The notes: generated by a model from the sequence alone, not told the origin. Numbered from the stretch's first letter, positions 8,882 to 18,549 are shown. The stretch is DNA of 64,000 nucleotides from Bradyrhizobium canariense (GCF_900105125.1 NZ_LT629750.1:2418001-2482000), one strand, 5' to 3'. Numbers and translations are program-made.

Positions 8882-10014
8882 GTTCCGCTCTTGAAGTTGG
8901 CGTTGTGTTCGCCGAGCTTGGGCGCGCGTCGTGACGTGCGCGGCCGCACGCCATCGAACGAAATCGGAATTGAAACCAGCGACAGATTGTCATCGCAGGG
9001 CGAATTCAGATCGAGCGCCTTGGTCTGCGGATGATGCGCGACCTCCTCGACGCCGAGCAGTGGCGCATTCGGCACACCGACGGCATCCAGCCGACGCCCG
9101 AGCTCGTCCGCCTCGAATCGGGCGACCGCCGCCGCGACGATGGGAATGAGCCTCTCGCGATTGACCACGCGCGCCGAATTGGTGACGAAGTCCGGATCGA
9201 TCGTGAGATCCTTGCGGTCGAGCACATCGCAGAATTTGCGGAACAGATTGTCATTACCGGCGGCGATCATCAGCCAGCCGTCCATGGTCTCGAAAGCCTG
9301 ATATGGGACGATTTCCGCGACGCCGGACCCATAGGGCTTGCGCACGTCGCCGGCGGCCTCGTAGCCGGCCAGCGGGATCATCATCCAGGCCAGCCCGGTT
9401 TCAAACAGCGAGGTCGAAACCTGCGCGCCCTCGCCCTGCTTCATGCGGGCGATGAAACTGGCGAGGAAGCCGAGCGCTGCCCACATCCCCGAACCCATAT
9501 CGACAAGAGAGATGCCGACGCGCACCGGCGGCCTGTTGCCTTCTCCGGTTACACTCATGATGCCGCTGGAGGCCTGCACCAGCGGATCGTAACCCGGCTT
9601 GCGCGCCATCGGACCGTTGGCGCCGAACGCGCCGATATCGCACCAGATCAATGAAGGTTTTTCCTTGCGGAATTCCGCTGCCGACAATCCATATGCATCA
9701 AGGATTCCGGGCCGGAGATTCTGGATCACCCCGTCCGCCTTGTCGAGGATCAGGCGGCGCAAGGCCGCCGCTTCTTCGGGATCGGCGAAATCGACGGTGA
9801 TGCTTTCCTTGCCGCGATTGAGGGACGCAAAGGACGACGATGTATCGCCCCAGAACGGCGGGCCCCAGTCCCTGGCATAGTCCCCGTGCTTGGGGTTTTC
9901 GACCTTGATCACGCGTGCGCCGAGGTCCGCAAGGATCAACCCTGCATAGGGACCAGCGACACTGTGTCCAAGCTCCACAATTACGACGCCCTCAAGCGGC
10001 CTTGGGTGTTTCAT
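8878..10014 (-). CDS. Family III CoA-transferase (CaiB/BaiF type)
   Basis: 378 residues beginning LEGVVIVELGHSVAGPYAG, the typical family III N-terminus. ADLGARVIKVENP and RGKESITVDF follow, then a catalytic aspartate region (VGISLVDMGSGMWAALG) near residue 170 with the expected Asp. These enzymes move CoA between carboxylic acids through an aspartyl-CoA intermediate. It is the first gene of the nine-gene minus-strand operon and probably activates the imported acid with succinyl-CoA or a similar donor. A LacI-like half-palindrome lies 50 to 61 bases upstream of the start. Confidence 0.92.
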   Translation of the reverse strand: MKHPRPLEGVVIVELGHSVAGPYAGLILADLGARVIKVENPKHGDYARDWGPPFWGDTSSSFASLNRGKESITVDFADPEEAAALRRLILDKADGVIQNLRPGILDAYGLSAAEFRKEKPSLIWCDIGAFGANGPMARKPGYDPLVQASSGIMSVTGEGNRPPVRVGISLVDMGSGMWAALGFLASFIARMKQGEGAQVSTSLFETGLAWMMIPLAGYEAAGDVRKPYGSGVAEIVPYQAFETMDGWLMIAAGNDNLFRKFCDVLDRKDLTIDPDFVTNSARVVNRERLIPIVAAAVARFEADELGRRLDAVGVPNAPLLGVEEVAHHPQTKALDLNSPCDDNLSLVSIPISFDGVRPRTSRRAPKLGEHNANFKSGT

Positions 10015-10063
10015 GCCTCGCCTCTGTTTGTCGGCACACTAGCAGCGATCATTTGTCCGTCAA

Positions 10064-10075
10064 GATAACGTTTCA
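10064..10075. promoter_or_regulatory. Possible LacI-type operator, degenerate copy
   Basis: The sequence GATAACGTTTCA matches 9 of 12 positions of the perfect palindrome at 10359-10370, including the central CG and the whole right arm. It lies about 50 bases upstream of the CoA-transferase start on the minus strand, a plausible position for repression of that operon. Weak on its own; supported by the second site and by the LacI gene in the divergent operon. Confidence 0.35.
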
Positions 10076-10358
10076 TAATTACGCCGGCTTTTGCGAAGAC
10101 GACAGTTTTGGCAGTCGACAATATGATCTGCACGTCTATAGCGGATAACGACGACAACACTTCCGGCCGATGAAATTGCTGAAGACCTTCATCGGACACC
10201 CGCCGCTTTTTGCACTGCAAAAAGGCCGTTTTATACCCCTGCGACTATAATGGATCGCTCTCCATCAGCGGTCGGGCTCGCTATCGCGGCCGATTCCGAG
10301 CGTCGGAAATTCAGCGTTGTGAGGCTGATTGACAGAGGCGGCTGACTCGAACTAAACG

Positions 10359-10370
10359 TGAAACGTTTCA
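10359..10370. promoter_or_regulatory. LacI-type operator, perfect palindrome
   Basis: TGAAACGTTTCA is a perfect 12-bp palindrome with the central CG that LacI/GalR-family operators usually have. It lies 93 bases upstream of the hydantoinase start at 10464, in the 449-bp gap between the two divergent operons. The LacI-family gene at 14389 is the obvious candidate regulator. Apart from this site and the weaker one near 10064, no gene or RNA was seen in the gap. Confidence 0.6.
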
Positions 10371-10463
10371 TCAAAGGGCCGGGATCGGTGCACGATCAGC
10401 TCTAAAACGGTCGCCGGATTGCGCTCAAAGAACGCCAGCGGCGTCGGATTGCCTGGAGGAAGT

Positions 10464-12518
10464 ATGCGGCGCGTCGGTATCGATGTAGGCGGCACTTTTA
10501 CGGATGTCGTGCTTCTGGACTCGGCCTCTGGTGAGGTTTGGTCCGCAAAAGTGCCGACCACACCGAAGGATCCGACTCTGGGCGCGTTGAACGGGCTTCG
10601 AACGATCCTCGCGCGCAGCGGCTCATCACCCGCCTCCATTGATTTTATCGGACATGGGACGACGATCGCCACCAACATGGTGATCGAGGGCAAGGGCGCG
10701 CTGACCGCGCTCATCACCACGTCGGGCTTTCGCGATATCCTTGAACTCCGCCGTGGCTGGCGGCACGACCGCGCCGATCTCTACGATCTATTCTTTGAAG
10801 CGCCGCGCCAGCTCGTTCTCCGCCGACATCGTCTGGAAATCACCGAGCGCATCTCTTACGACGGGTTCATCGAGCAGACGATCGATCCCGATGAAATTGC
10901 CGATCGTATTGCCGAACTCAAGGCAGAGGGCGTGGAGGCCATCGCCGTCTGCCTCATCAACTCCCCGATCAACGGTGAAAATGAGCGCCACGCGCTCAAG
11001 ATCATTCGCGAACGCGTCAATGACGTGTTCGTTTCCGGTTCGATCGAAGTCAATCCGGAGATCATGGAATATGAGCGGACCTGCACCACGGTGATGAACG
11101 CGCTGCTCGGTCCGAATTGCGGCCGATATGCGCACCGTTTCACCGAAACCGCCCGCGGCATCGGCCTGATGTCTGACGTTTATTTCATGCAGTCAAACGG
11201 TGGGCTGGCATCGCCCGAAGTCGTCAGCCAGCTTCCAGTGACGCTATTGGCGTCCGGACCGGCGGGCGGCGTCACCGCGGCCGCCAGGCTGTGCGAGCGC
11301 CTCGGCATTGCGAACGCGATTACCGGCGACATGGGTGGCACCAGCTTTGACGTCTCGCTGATCCGGGAAGGACAGCCGGAACTCCGCAATTCCATGATGA
11401 TCAACACCTACACGGTGCGGACGCCAAACATCGACATCATCTCGATCGGCGCGGGCGGCGGCTCGATCGCATGGATCGACGAAGGGGGCGGTGTGCGGAT
11501 CGGCCCCGAAAGCGCCGGCGCTGAACCCGGTCCAGTCTGTTATGGACGCGGCGGAACACGGCCGACCGTGACCGATTGCAATCTCATTCTCGGCTATGTT
11601 GATCCCACAAGTTTCCTGGGCGGCGATTTCGCGCTCGACGTCGAAGCGGCACGCCGCGCCATCGCCGAACATTTGGCCGGTCCCCTCGGCGTCAATATCG
11701 AGGAAGCCGCCATGACCGTCCGGCAGGTCGCCAATGCCTTGATGGCGCAGGCGATGCGGTTGGCCACCGTCGAACGGGGTTATGACCCCCGCGACTTCAT
11801 CTTTATTCCCTACGGTGGCGCCGGTCCGGTGCACGCGGTCGATCTGGCCCGCGCCCTGGAAATTCCCACGGTCGTGCTGCCGCCGATGCCCGGCCTGTTC
11901 AGTGCCTTCGGCATGCTTGTCGCCGACGCCGTGCAGGATTTGCAGGCCTCCGTGGTCCGCACCGCTGACGATGCCGACCCGGCACAGGTCGAAGCGCTTT
12001 TCGCCGGGCTGGAGCAAGAGGCACGGCAGCGGCTTCGGGCCGCCAACGTCCGCGACGAGGATATCAGGATCGAGCGGCGGTCGGATTGTCAGTATCTCGG
12101 CCAGGGCGAGACCATCCAGGTCCCCTTCCCGGATGGCGCTATCACCCGCGAGACCCTCGACAGGCTGGCGAAGAACTTCATCGCCGAACACCGGCGCCGC
12201 TGGAACTTCGATGTCGCCAACCGCCCGGTCCGGATTGTCAATCTGCGGCTGCGCATCGTCGGCAAGATCGGCGATTTCGCGGTCGGCGAGACCCGGCAGC
12301 GCAACGGGAAAGCATTGCAGCCGGTCGGCCGCGCGCGAATCTACGACGATGGAAAATGGATCGAGATGCCGCGCTATCGCCGTGAAGACCTTCGGCGCGG
12401 CGATGAGCTGGATGGCCCGCTCGTGGTCGAGGAGATCAGCACGCGGATTTCACTGCGCGCTGGCGAACGTCTGACGGTGGGCGATCAGTCGACCATCCTG
12501 GTGAGCGTGGGAGCGTGA
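10464..12518 (+). CDS. hyuA: Hydantoinase/oxoprolinase family protein, subunit A
   Basis: 684 residues. The ATG at 10464 is chosen because GGAGG lies six bases before it and the family start motif RRVGIDVGGTFTDVV follows at once; an upstream frame extension of 15 codons has no family character. An actin-like ATP-binding fold is indicated by DVGGTFTD at the N-terminus and DMGGTSFDVSL near residue 290; SIGAGGGSIAW and PYGGAGPVHA are also typical. Members couple ATP use to hydrolysis of hydantoins or oxoproline, or to carboxylation (acetone carboxylase-like). The substrate cannot be told from sequence. Subunit B follows directly. Confidence 0.92.
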   Translation: MRRVGIDVGGTFTDVVLLDSASGEVWSAKVPTTPKDPTLGALNGLRTILARSGSSPASIDFIGHGTTIATNMVIEGKGALTALITTSGFRDILELRRGWRHDRADLYDLFFEAPRQLVLRRHRLEITERISYDGFIEQTIDPDEIADRIAELKAEGVEAIAVCLINSPINGENERHALKIIRERVNDVFVSGSIEVNPEIMEYERTCTTVMNALLGPNCGRYAHRFTETARGIGLMSDVYFMQSNGGLASPEVVSQLPVTLLASGPAGGVTAAARLCERLGIANAITGDMGGTSFDVSLIREGQPELRNSMMINTYTVRTPNIDIISIGAGGGSIAWIDEGGGVRIGPESAGAEPGPVCYGRGGTRPTVTDCNLILGYVDPTSFLGGDFALDVEAARRAIAEHLAGPLGVNIEEAAMTVRQVANALMAQAMRLATVERGYDPRDFIFIPYGGAGPVHAVDLARALEIPTVVLPPMPGLFSAFGMLVADAVQDLQASVVRTADDADPAQVEALFAGLEQEARQRLRAANVRDEDIRIERRSDCQYLGQGETIQVPFPDGAITRETLDRLAKNFIAEHRRRWNFDVANRPVRIVNLRLRIVGKIGDFAVGETRQRNGKALQPVGRARIYDDGKWIEMPRYRREDLRRGDELDGPLVVEEISTRISLRAGERLTVGDQSTILVSVGA

Positions 12519-12520
12519 CG

Positions 12521-14281
12521 ATGGACAAGGTCACCTACGAAATCATCCGCAGCGGCCTTTACGCGATCGCGCGCGAGATGAAAGTCGCGATGATGCAGAC
12601 CGCCGGAAGTCCCATCATCCATTCGGGTGGCGACGCATCGGCGGCGATCTTCGACGCCAAGATGCAACTGGTGGCCCAGGGTAACGATATCCCGACGATG
12701 ATGGGCTCGGCGGTGATCTCGACAAAGGCATCGGTGGAGGCGATCGGCGTCAAGAACCTGCGCCCGGGCGACGTCATCATTTCCAACGACGTCTATCTCG
12801 GCGGCGGTAATCATCAACCCGATGTTCAGTTGACCCGGCCGGTTTTCTTCGAGGGCGAGATCATCGCCTATACGATGACGCGCGGTCACTGGGTCGACAT
12901 CGGTGGCACGGCGCCCGGCAGTTTTACCGCCGTGACGTGGGACATCCATGCGGAAGGCATCCGGATTCCGCCGGTCATTCTCTATCGCGATGACAAGCCG
13001 GTCGAAGACCTGTTCCGCCTGATCGTGCAGAACACCCGCGACACCGACAACCGGACCCTCGACATCAACGCGCAATATGCCGGGACCTATGTCGGAGGCG
13101 AGCGGATCATCGAGATGGCCCGGAAATTCGGCCGTGAATCCATCGAAAGCGCGATGGCGCTCTCGCTCGACTATTCCGAACGATTGATGCGGGCGCAGAT
13201 CGAACGTATTCCTGATGGCGTCTACGAGGGCAGCGACTTCATCGAACCGGTCCAGGCTAGCGGATGGCCCAAGGATCTCATCCCCGTGCAGGTCAAGATC
13301 ACCGTGGCTGGCGACCGCATCGTGTTCGACTATACCGGCAGCGCCAAACAGGTCCGCGGCGGCGTCAATTGCCCGCTATCGGTGACCTGTAACAGCACCT
13401 GGTTCACCCTCAAGGCGATCACCGATCATACCATTCCCATCAATCAGGGATGTTATCGGCCGGTCGAGATCATCTGTCCCGAGGGGACCGTGCTCAACTG
13501 CACCTATCCGGCTTCGGTGGTGAGCGGCGTGACCGAAACCTCACCGCGGATCATCGACATGCTGTTGAAGACGCTGGCGCCCGCGATACCCAACCGGGTC
13601 GTGGCGCAGAGCAATGATGCCGCCTGCTCCGGCATCTTCAGCGGCGAAGATCCGGACGAGCAACGCGTAAAGTCGCTGCACCGGAAGTATGTCCAGCATA
13701 TCGATCCCCACGCCGGCGGCTATGGCGCAAGGCCGGCGCTCGACGGCGTCAACGCCATCAGGGTGCTGGTCGGCAACGCCGGGATCCAATCGATCGAGTT
13801 GATCGAACACCTCGTGCCGCTTCGCGTTGAAAGCTGGCATCTCGTTCCCGATAGCGGCGGCGCGGGCCGCTGGCGCGGTGGATTGACGTCCGAGCGGGTC
13901 TATCGGGTCCTCTATGATGAGGCGGCCCTTACCGTCATCGCCGAGCGTGGCCTGGTGGCTCCGGCAGGCCTGTTCGGCGGCCACGCCGGCGGCAAATTTT
14001 TCTCCAAGGTCGTGCATACGGACGCGAGTCACAAGGACATCCCGAGCAAAGGCGAATTCGAGGTGGTGCGACGCGGCGACCGGGTTCATATCCGGCCGGC
14101 CGGTGGCGGCGGATATGGCAATCCGACCGAGCGCGAAGCTGAGCGCGTGCTCGATGACGTTCGCGACGGCTACGTCACCCCACAGGCCGCGGCAGAGCTT
14201 TATGGCGTGATCCTCAGTCCGGACTCGAACCAGATCGACGCCTCGGCAACCGCGAAACGCCGAAAATCAATGGCCCGTTAA
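12521..14281 (+). CDS. hyuB: Hydantoinase/oxoprolinase family protein, subunit B
   Basis: 586 residues from the ATG at 12521; a GTG at 12515 overlapping the subunit A stop is the alternative start. The N-terminal pattern EIIRSGLYAIAREMKVAMMQTA, read here in short form as REMKVAMMQTA, together with SNDVYLGGGNHQPD and RGHWVDIGGTAPGS, is typical of HyuB. The C-terminus contains GGAGRWRGGL and the Gly-rich PAGGGGYGNP. It forms a complex with subunit A. Spacing of two bases shows a single transcript with hyuA, and the LacI gene follows after about 100 bases. Confidence 0.92.
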   Translation: MDKVTYEIIRSGLYAIAREMKVAMMQTAGSPIIHSGGDASAAIFDAKMQLVAQGNDIPTMMGSAVISTKASVEAIGVKNLRPGDVIISNDVYLGGGNHQPDVQLTRPVFFEGEIIAYTMTRGHWVDIGGTAPGSFTAVTWDIHAEGIRIPPVILYRDDKPVEDLFRLIVQNTRDTDNRTLDINAQYAGTYVGGERIIEMARKFGRESIESAMALSLDYSERLMRAQIERIPDGVYEGSDFIEPVQASGWPKDLIPVQVKITVAGDRIVFDYTGSAKQVRGGVNCPLSVTCNSTWFTLKAITDHTIPINQGCYRPVEIICPEGTVLNCTYPASVVSGVTETSPRIIDMLLKTLAPAIPNRVVAQSNDAACSGIFSGEDPDEQRVKSLHRKYVQHIDPHAGGYGARPALDGVNAIRVLVGNAGIQSIELIEHLVPLRVESWHLVPDSGGAGRWRGGLTSERVYRVLYDEAALTVIAERGLVAPAGLFGGHAGGKFFSKVVHTDASHKDIPSKGEFEVVRRGDRVHIRPAGGGGYGNPTEREAERVLDDVRDGYVTPQAAAELYGVILSPDSNQIDASATAKRRKSMAR

Positions 14282-14388
14282 ACATTGGGTTTGGACCCGC
14301 TCGTGCCCACCGGCGATCGACTAAATTGCGTGCCGTTCCGTCTTGATGATGTAATAGAACGTGAAGGTTTTACGCGAGGCGATTGATA

Positions 14389-15417
14389 TTGAAGGGAAAT
14401 GTCACTATCCGGGATGTGGCGCGCTCGGCCGAGGTCTCGGTCGGCACGGCATCGCGCGTCATCAACGGCAAGGCGACCGTGGGCGCCGACGTGCGCGGCC
14501 GGGTTCTCAAGGCCATCGAGGCGCTGGGCTATCGTCCGGACGCGATCGCACAAAGCATGCGCCGGGGATCGACGCACGTGATCGGCTGCGTCATCCGCGA
14601 TATCAACATTCCCTCGCTCGCGGCTTTCGTCCATGCCGCGCACAACGTGCTGGACCGCGCGGGATTTTCGCTTCTGGTGTCGAATTCCGAAGGCCGGGAA
14701 GACCGTGAGCGCGAATTGCTGATGCGGCTCAACAGCCAGCGCTCAGACGGCATCATGATCGGCCCCTACACCGCAATGACGCCGGCCTTCGACACGTTTC
14801 TTCGCAGCCTCGGGGCACCGATCGTGATGGTGGATCGCGATGAGCCGCCTTGGGCCGACGCCGTCATGGTCGACCACGCCGGCGCGACCCGCAAGGCGAC
14901 GAGCCGGCTGATCGATCTCGGTCATCAGCGCATTGCGTTGCTGACCGGCGGCCCCTCGATCTATCCGGCGCGAGAGCGTATTCGCGGTTTTACCGAGGCA
15001 TTCGAGATCAAGAATGTCGCGCTCGATCGCACGCTGATCCGCGCAAACAGCTTCCTTTCGCCGGAGAGTTTTCGGCAGACCTCGGCACTGCTTGCGGCCA
15101 AGGATCCGCCGACCGCGATCATCGCCGGCGGCATCGACATGCTGGCCGGCGTCATCCGCGCCATCAGGGTTCGGGGGCTGACTATTCCGGATGATATCTC
15201 GCTGATCGGCGCCGGCGATTCCGAACTCGCGGAACTGCATATGCCCGCGATTTCGGTGCAGCATTGGGACCAGGGCGAGGTCGGAGCCGCCGCGGCCAGT
15301 CTTCTGTTGGCGCGCATCCGCCAGGTTGCGAGCGATGAGCCGCAACATATCCTGGTCCGGAGCGAACTGATCGAACGGGACTCAACGAGCGCTCCACGTC
15401 AACGCTCCTCGCTCTGA
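14389..15417 (+). CDS. LacI/GalR-family transcription regulator
   Basis: 342 residues from a TTG at 14389, preceded by GAGG nine bases upstream; a TTG at 14383 is also possible. The N-terminal helix-turn-helix reads VTIRDVARSAEVSVGTASR and continues into the hinge LGYRPDAIAQSMR. A periplasmic-binding-protein-like sensor domain follows (DGIMIGPYT, ALLTGGPSIYPARERIRGF, SLIGAGDSELAEL). It lies between the hydantoinase pair and a hydratase gene in one direction. The palindrome at 10359 and its degenerate copy at 10064 are likely operators, which would let it control both divergent operons. Effector unknown. Confidence 0.92.
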   Translation: MKGNVTIRDVARSAEVSVGTASRVINGKATVGADVRGRVLKAIEALGYRPDAIAQSMRRGSTHVIGCVIRDINIPSLAAFVHAAHNVLDRAGFSLLVSNSEGREDRERELLMRLNSQRSDGIMIGPYTAMTPAFDTFLRSLGAPIVMVDRDEPPWADAVMVDHAGATRKATSRLIDLGHQRIALLTGGPSIYPARERIRGFTEAFEIKNVALDRTLIRANSFLSPESFRQTSALLAAKDPPTAIIAGGIDMLAGVIRAIRVRGLTIPDDISLIGAGDSELAELHMPAISVQHWDQGEVGAAAASLLLARIRQVASDEPQHILVRSELIERDSTSAPRQRSSL

Positions 15418-15434
15418 GTTAAGGAAACATCGAC

Positions 15435-16238
15435 ATGACAGAGAAGCTCGATCGCTACGAAACCCTTCGCCTCGAGAGCCCCTCGCCTGGCGTTCTCGTC
15501 GTGCGCTTCAACCGTCCCGAAGTTCGTAACGCCATCAGCACCAAGATGGGCCACGAAATGGTCGATCTGTTCACCGGCCTTAACGCCGATCCGTCAGGCT
15601 GGCGTTGCGTCGTCCTCACCGGCAGCGGAGACCGGGCGTTCTGTGCCGGAGTCGATTTGAAAGAACGGCGCGGCATGTCGGACGAGACCTGGAACAAGCA
15701 ACACGCGTTGTTCGAACGCATGATGCTGGGGCTTCTGGATTGTCCGCTGCCGATCATCGCGGCGGTAAACGGCGCCGCCTATGCCGGCGGATGCGAATTC
15801 ATGCTGCTCTGCGATTTCGCCTATGCCGTTCCGACGGCGCGGTTCGCGCTCACCGAAGTCACCATCGGTATCATGCCCGGCGGTGGCGGAACCCAGACGC
15901 TGCCGCGCCGCATCGGATATGCGCGCGCCGCCGAAGTGATCATGACCGGAGAGCCCGTGAGCGCCGAGCAGGCGCTTGCCTGGGGCATGGTCAATCGGTT
16001 GTGCTCGCCCGAAACCCTCATGGAGGAGGTTCTGGCGACCGGGGCCAAGATCGCGCGAAATGCGCCGCTGTCGATCCGTCAGGCCAAGCGCGCCATGACG
16101 CTCGGAGGGCGAATGGATCTCCGATCAGCCCTGTTCTTTGAAATCGATGCCTACAATCAGCTTGTAGGCACCGAGGATCGCCGCGAAGGCATCGCAGCCT
16201 TCAACGAGAAGCGTTCTCCGGCCTTCAAGGGGCGATAA
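15435..16238 (+). CDS. Enoyl-CoA hydratase/isomerase family protein
   Basis: 267 residues of the crotonase fold with GDRAFCAGVDL, NGAAYAGGCEF and LTEVTIGIMPGGGGTQ; both hydratase glutamates are present. AAGGAAA lies before the ATG and only 17 bases separate it from the LacI gene, so it is probably cotranscribed with it. It is a paralogue of the hydratase at 8075-8881, with the same spacing of conserved blocks and a near-identical C-terminal pattern ending in the FKG region. Two such paralogues on both sides of a shared control region suggest related acyl-CoA substrates. Confidence 0.92.
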   Translation: MTEKLDRYETLRLESPSPGVLVVRFNRPEVRNAISTKMGHEMVDLFTGLNADPSGWRCVVLTGSGDRAFCAGVDLKERRGMSDETWNKQHALFERMMLGLLDCPLPIIAAVNGAAYAGGCEFMLLCDFAYAVPTARFALTEVTIGIMPGGGGTQTLPRRIGYARAAEVIMTGEPVSAEQALAWGMVNRLCSPETLMEEVLATGAKIARNAPLSIRQAKRAMTLGGRMDLRSALFFEIDAYNQLVGTEDRREGIAAFNEKRSPAFKGR

Positions 16239-16273
16239 CGGCCGCTCAACGACCCCTTGCCCGATCACCCGAT

Positions 16274-17125
16274 CTAGCGCCACTCCGCTCCGGTGGCGAC
16301 TTTGACATAGTTGAGAAAGTTTGCGCCGAAGATCGCCGTCTTTTCAGCCGGGGTCAGAAAATTACACTCGTCCTTGATGAAGTCGACCGACTGCTTGTAG
16401 GAGCACGCGCGCTTGACCGGCGGGAAATTGGAGCCCCAGACCATCTTGCTGGCCCCGATATGCTCGTAGAGCTCCTTGAAGCGCTGCTGTGAGTTCACGA
16501 ACGGATAGGTCTCCTTGCCCACCGCGGCCTCGGGAAAATACGAAACCTTCATCCATATATTCGGCAGCTCGCCGAGACGAAGCACTTCCGGCCATTTGAA
16601 AAACCGATCCGGATATTCTTTCATGATCCTGATCGTCATGTGATCGATCAGAAACTGAATGCCGGGATAGGCTGTCGCAACTTTTCGAATCTCTTCGGTC
16701 TGGAACGGAGCAAAGATCTCCACGGGAACCCGCTGATCCTGGGCGGCTCTGAGGAAGTCATGCACCATCTCGTCGCGGAACCAGCGATCATAGGGCGGCT
16801 GATGAAGGGTCAAGCGGATCCCCATCATGCGGTCCTGCGCCATCAGCTCCTTGAGGCGTCCGGCTACGTCAGGCGCCAGCGGGTCGAACCGGGCGAAGAC
16901 GCCGACCACCTTGTCCGGGTATTTCCTTGCGGCCTCGATCGAATAGCGGTTGTCGTACCCCATCAGCGAAGCGGTGACCTGAACGATCTTGTCCACTCCG
17001 GCAGCGCTTGCCTCTGCAAACAAATCCTCGGCCAGCAATTCGTCGCCCCAGATGATTCCGTCCGGAGCGTGCGGGCGATCAGGCGTGCTTTTCTGCCAAT
17101 AGTGCACATGCGTGTCGATGATCAT
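16274..17125 (-). CDS. Amidohydrolase-family (TIM-barrel) hydrolase
   Basis: 283 residues of the amidohydrolase_2 type. The metal motif HxH is intact in DTHVHYWQK, LIDHMTIR supplies a later His and VWGSNFPPVK is the usual C-terminal block. Members include lactonases, decarboxylases and hydratases of aromatic-acid pathways. It is the last gene of a minus-strand operon with an MHS transporter, LigJ and a LigK-like aldolase; the transporter stop is only 21 bases upstream. A hydrolytic or hydratase step feeding the LigJ/LigK route is the natural guess, but no specific reaction can be assigned. Confidence 0.88.
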   Translation of the reverse strand: MIIDTHVHYWQKSTPDRPHAPDGIIWGDELLAEDLFAEASAAGVDKIVQVTASLMGYDNRYSIEAARKYPDKVVGVFARFDPLAPDVAGRLKELMAQDRMMGIRLTLHQPPYDRWFRDEMVHDFLRAAQDQRVPVEIFAPFQTEEIRKVATAYPGIQFLIDHMTIRIMKEYPDRFFKWPEVLRLGELPNIWMKVSYFPEAAVGKETYPFVNSQQRFKELYEHIGASKMVWGSNFPPVKRACSYKQSVDFIKDECNFLTPAEKTAIFGANFLNYVKVATGAEWR

Positions 17126-17146
17126 ATCCGCTCCTTTTCGCGCGAT

Positions 17147-18457
17147 CTATCGCGACGGTGTTGGGCTTTGCTTTTGGATGAACAGTAGCGAGACGAAGGA
17201 AATCGCCGACATCACGACCATGATCACGGAGACCGGCCAGCCCTTGCCTCCGGCCTGGATGACAAAGGTCGTCGCCATGAACGGCAGCGGTCCGCCAAAG
17301 ATGGCATAGGTCAGCTCGCGCGCCAGGGTGATGCCACTATAGCGAAACCGCGTATCAAAGGTCTCGGTGTAGAAAGCGGATTGCGTTCCAAAAAACGGAA
17401 ATAACGTGAATGCGCCCAGCACCATGCCGATGGCCATCAAGATCGGACTTTTGGTATCGAGCAGCCAGAACATCGGGAACGCGTAAAGCGCCGATGCGAC
17501 TGTCGCGCCAATCAGCACCGGCTTGCGTCCGACAACGTCGGAAAGCGCCCCGCCCGCGATGCACGCAACTCCGCACGCCACGAAGGTCAGCATCTGGATC
17601 ACCAGCGTCGTAATCGCGGGGATACCGAGATTTGTATTCATGTAGGAAGTCGCGAACACGACGTGCACGTAACCCATCACCTGAATGACGTTTACACCCA
17701 TCGCAAGCAGGACAAGTTTGGGATAGCCGCGCACGATCTCCACGATCGGTATTCGAAGCTTGGCCGCCTGGGAACGAATGGCAAGAAATTCGGGCGTCTC
17801 GCCAACCCGCTGACGGATAAAATACCCGGTGATGACAGCAACGATGCTGAGCAGAAACGGGACCCTCCAGCCCCAGCTAAGGAATTGATCGGTTGGCAGA
17901 GACGAAAACACCCGGAAAATCAGCGCCGAAAGCAGCAGCGAGATCATGACCGACGCGGGCGCGAAAGAGCCAAACAGGCCCCTGCGGCCTGGAGGCGCAT
18001 ATTCGGACGCGAACAGGATGGCGCCGGCGAATTCTCCGCCCGCGCCAAATCCCTGCACGACCCTGAGCGCCACCAGCAGGATCGGCGCCCAGACACCGAT
18101 CGAGGCATAGGTCGGCAGGAATCCGATCGCCGTGGTCGATATGCCCATCGTCAGCAGCGTTGCGATCAGAACCGGCTTGCGGCCATAACGATCGCCGAAA
18201 TAGCTGAAAAAGATGCCGCCGATCGGACGGATCAGGAATCCAACCGCAAAGGCGCCATAGGCCGCAAGGAGCCCGGCCATCGCGTCGACATTCGGGAAGA
18301 AGATACGGCCGAACACAAGGGCGGACGCAGCGCCGTAAACGGAGAAATCATACCATTCGACCACCGTGCCAAACATGCTGGCGATGACCGCCCGCGTCGG
18401 CGGCGTCGAGGTCTCAGTGGGTAAAGCAGCAGCGCTTGCTGCCGACTCGGCTGACAT
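17147..18457 (-). CDS. MFS transporter, metabolite:H+ symporter type
   Basis: 436 residues with about twelve hydrophobic segments. The N-terminal FGTVVEWYDFSVYGAASALV and the loop 2-3 motif GDRYGRKPVL are the hallmark of the MHS family (ShiA, ProP and aromatic-acid permeases). RVVQGFGAGGEFAGA is also typical. It should sit in the inner membrane and import an organic acid with protons. Its place between LigJ and an amidohydrolase suggests an aromatic or tricarboxylic acid of the gallate/protocatechuate 4,5-cleavage route, by inference. Confidence 0.92.
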   Translation of the reverse strand: MSAESAASAAALPTETSTPPTRAVIASMFGTVVEWYDFSVYGAASALVFGRIFFPNVDAMAGLLAAYGAFAVGFLIRPIGGIFFSYFGDRYGRKPVLIATLLTMGISTTAIGFLPTYASIGVWAPILLVALRVVQGFGAGGEFAGAILFASEYAPPGRRGLFGSFAPASVMISLLLSALIFRVFSSLPTDQFLSWGWRVPFLLSIVAVITGYFIRQRVGETPEFLAIRSQAAKLRIPIVEIVRGYPKLVLLAMGVNVIQVMGYVHVVFATSYMNTNLGIPAITTLVIQMLTFVACGVACIAGGALSDVVGRKPVLIGATVASALYAFPMFWLLDTKSPILMAIGMVLGAFTLFPFFGTQSAFYTETFDTRFRYSGITLARELTYAIFGGPLPFMATTFVIQAGGKGWPVSVIMVVMSAISFVSLLFIQKQSPTPSR

Positions 18458-18549
18458 GTTTCTCCCTCATCTTTTTTATCGTTTTACTTCGAATCCGTTT
18501 TCAAAGGCGTCATCGATCGCAACGCCGGCACCATCCAACAACATGCGGC

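Noticed and set aside
14358..14375. Possible LacI operator just before the LacI gene (GTGAAGGTTTTAC)
   Set aside because: It lacks the central CG and symmetric arms; the resemblance to the perfect site is too weak to call.
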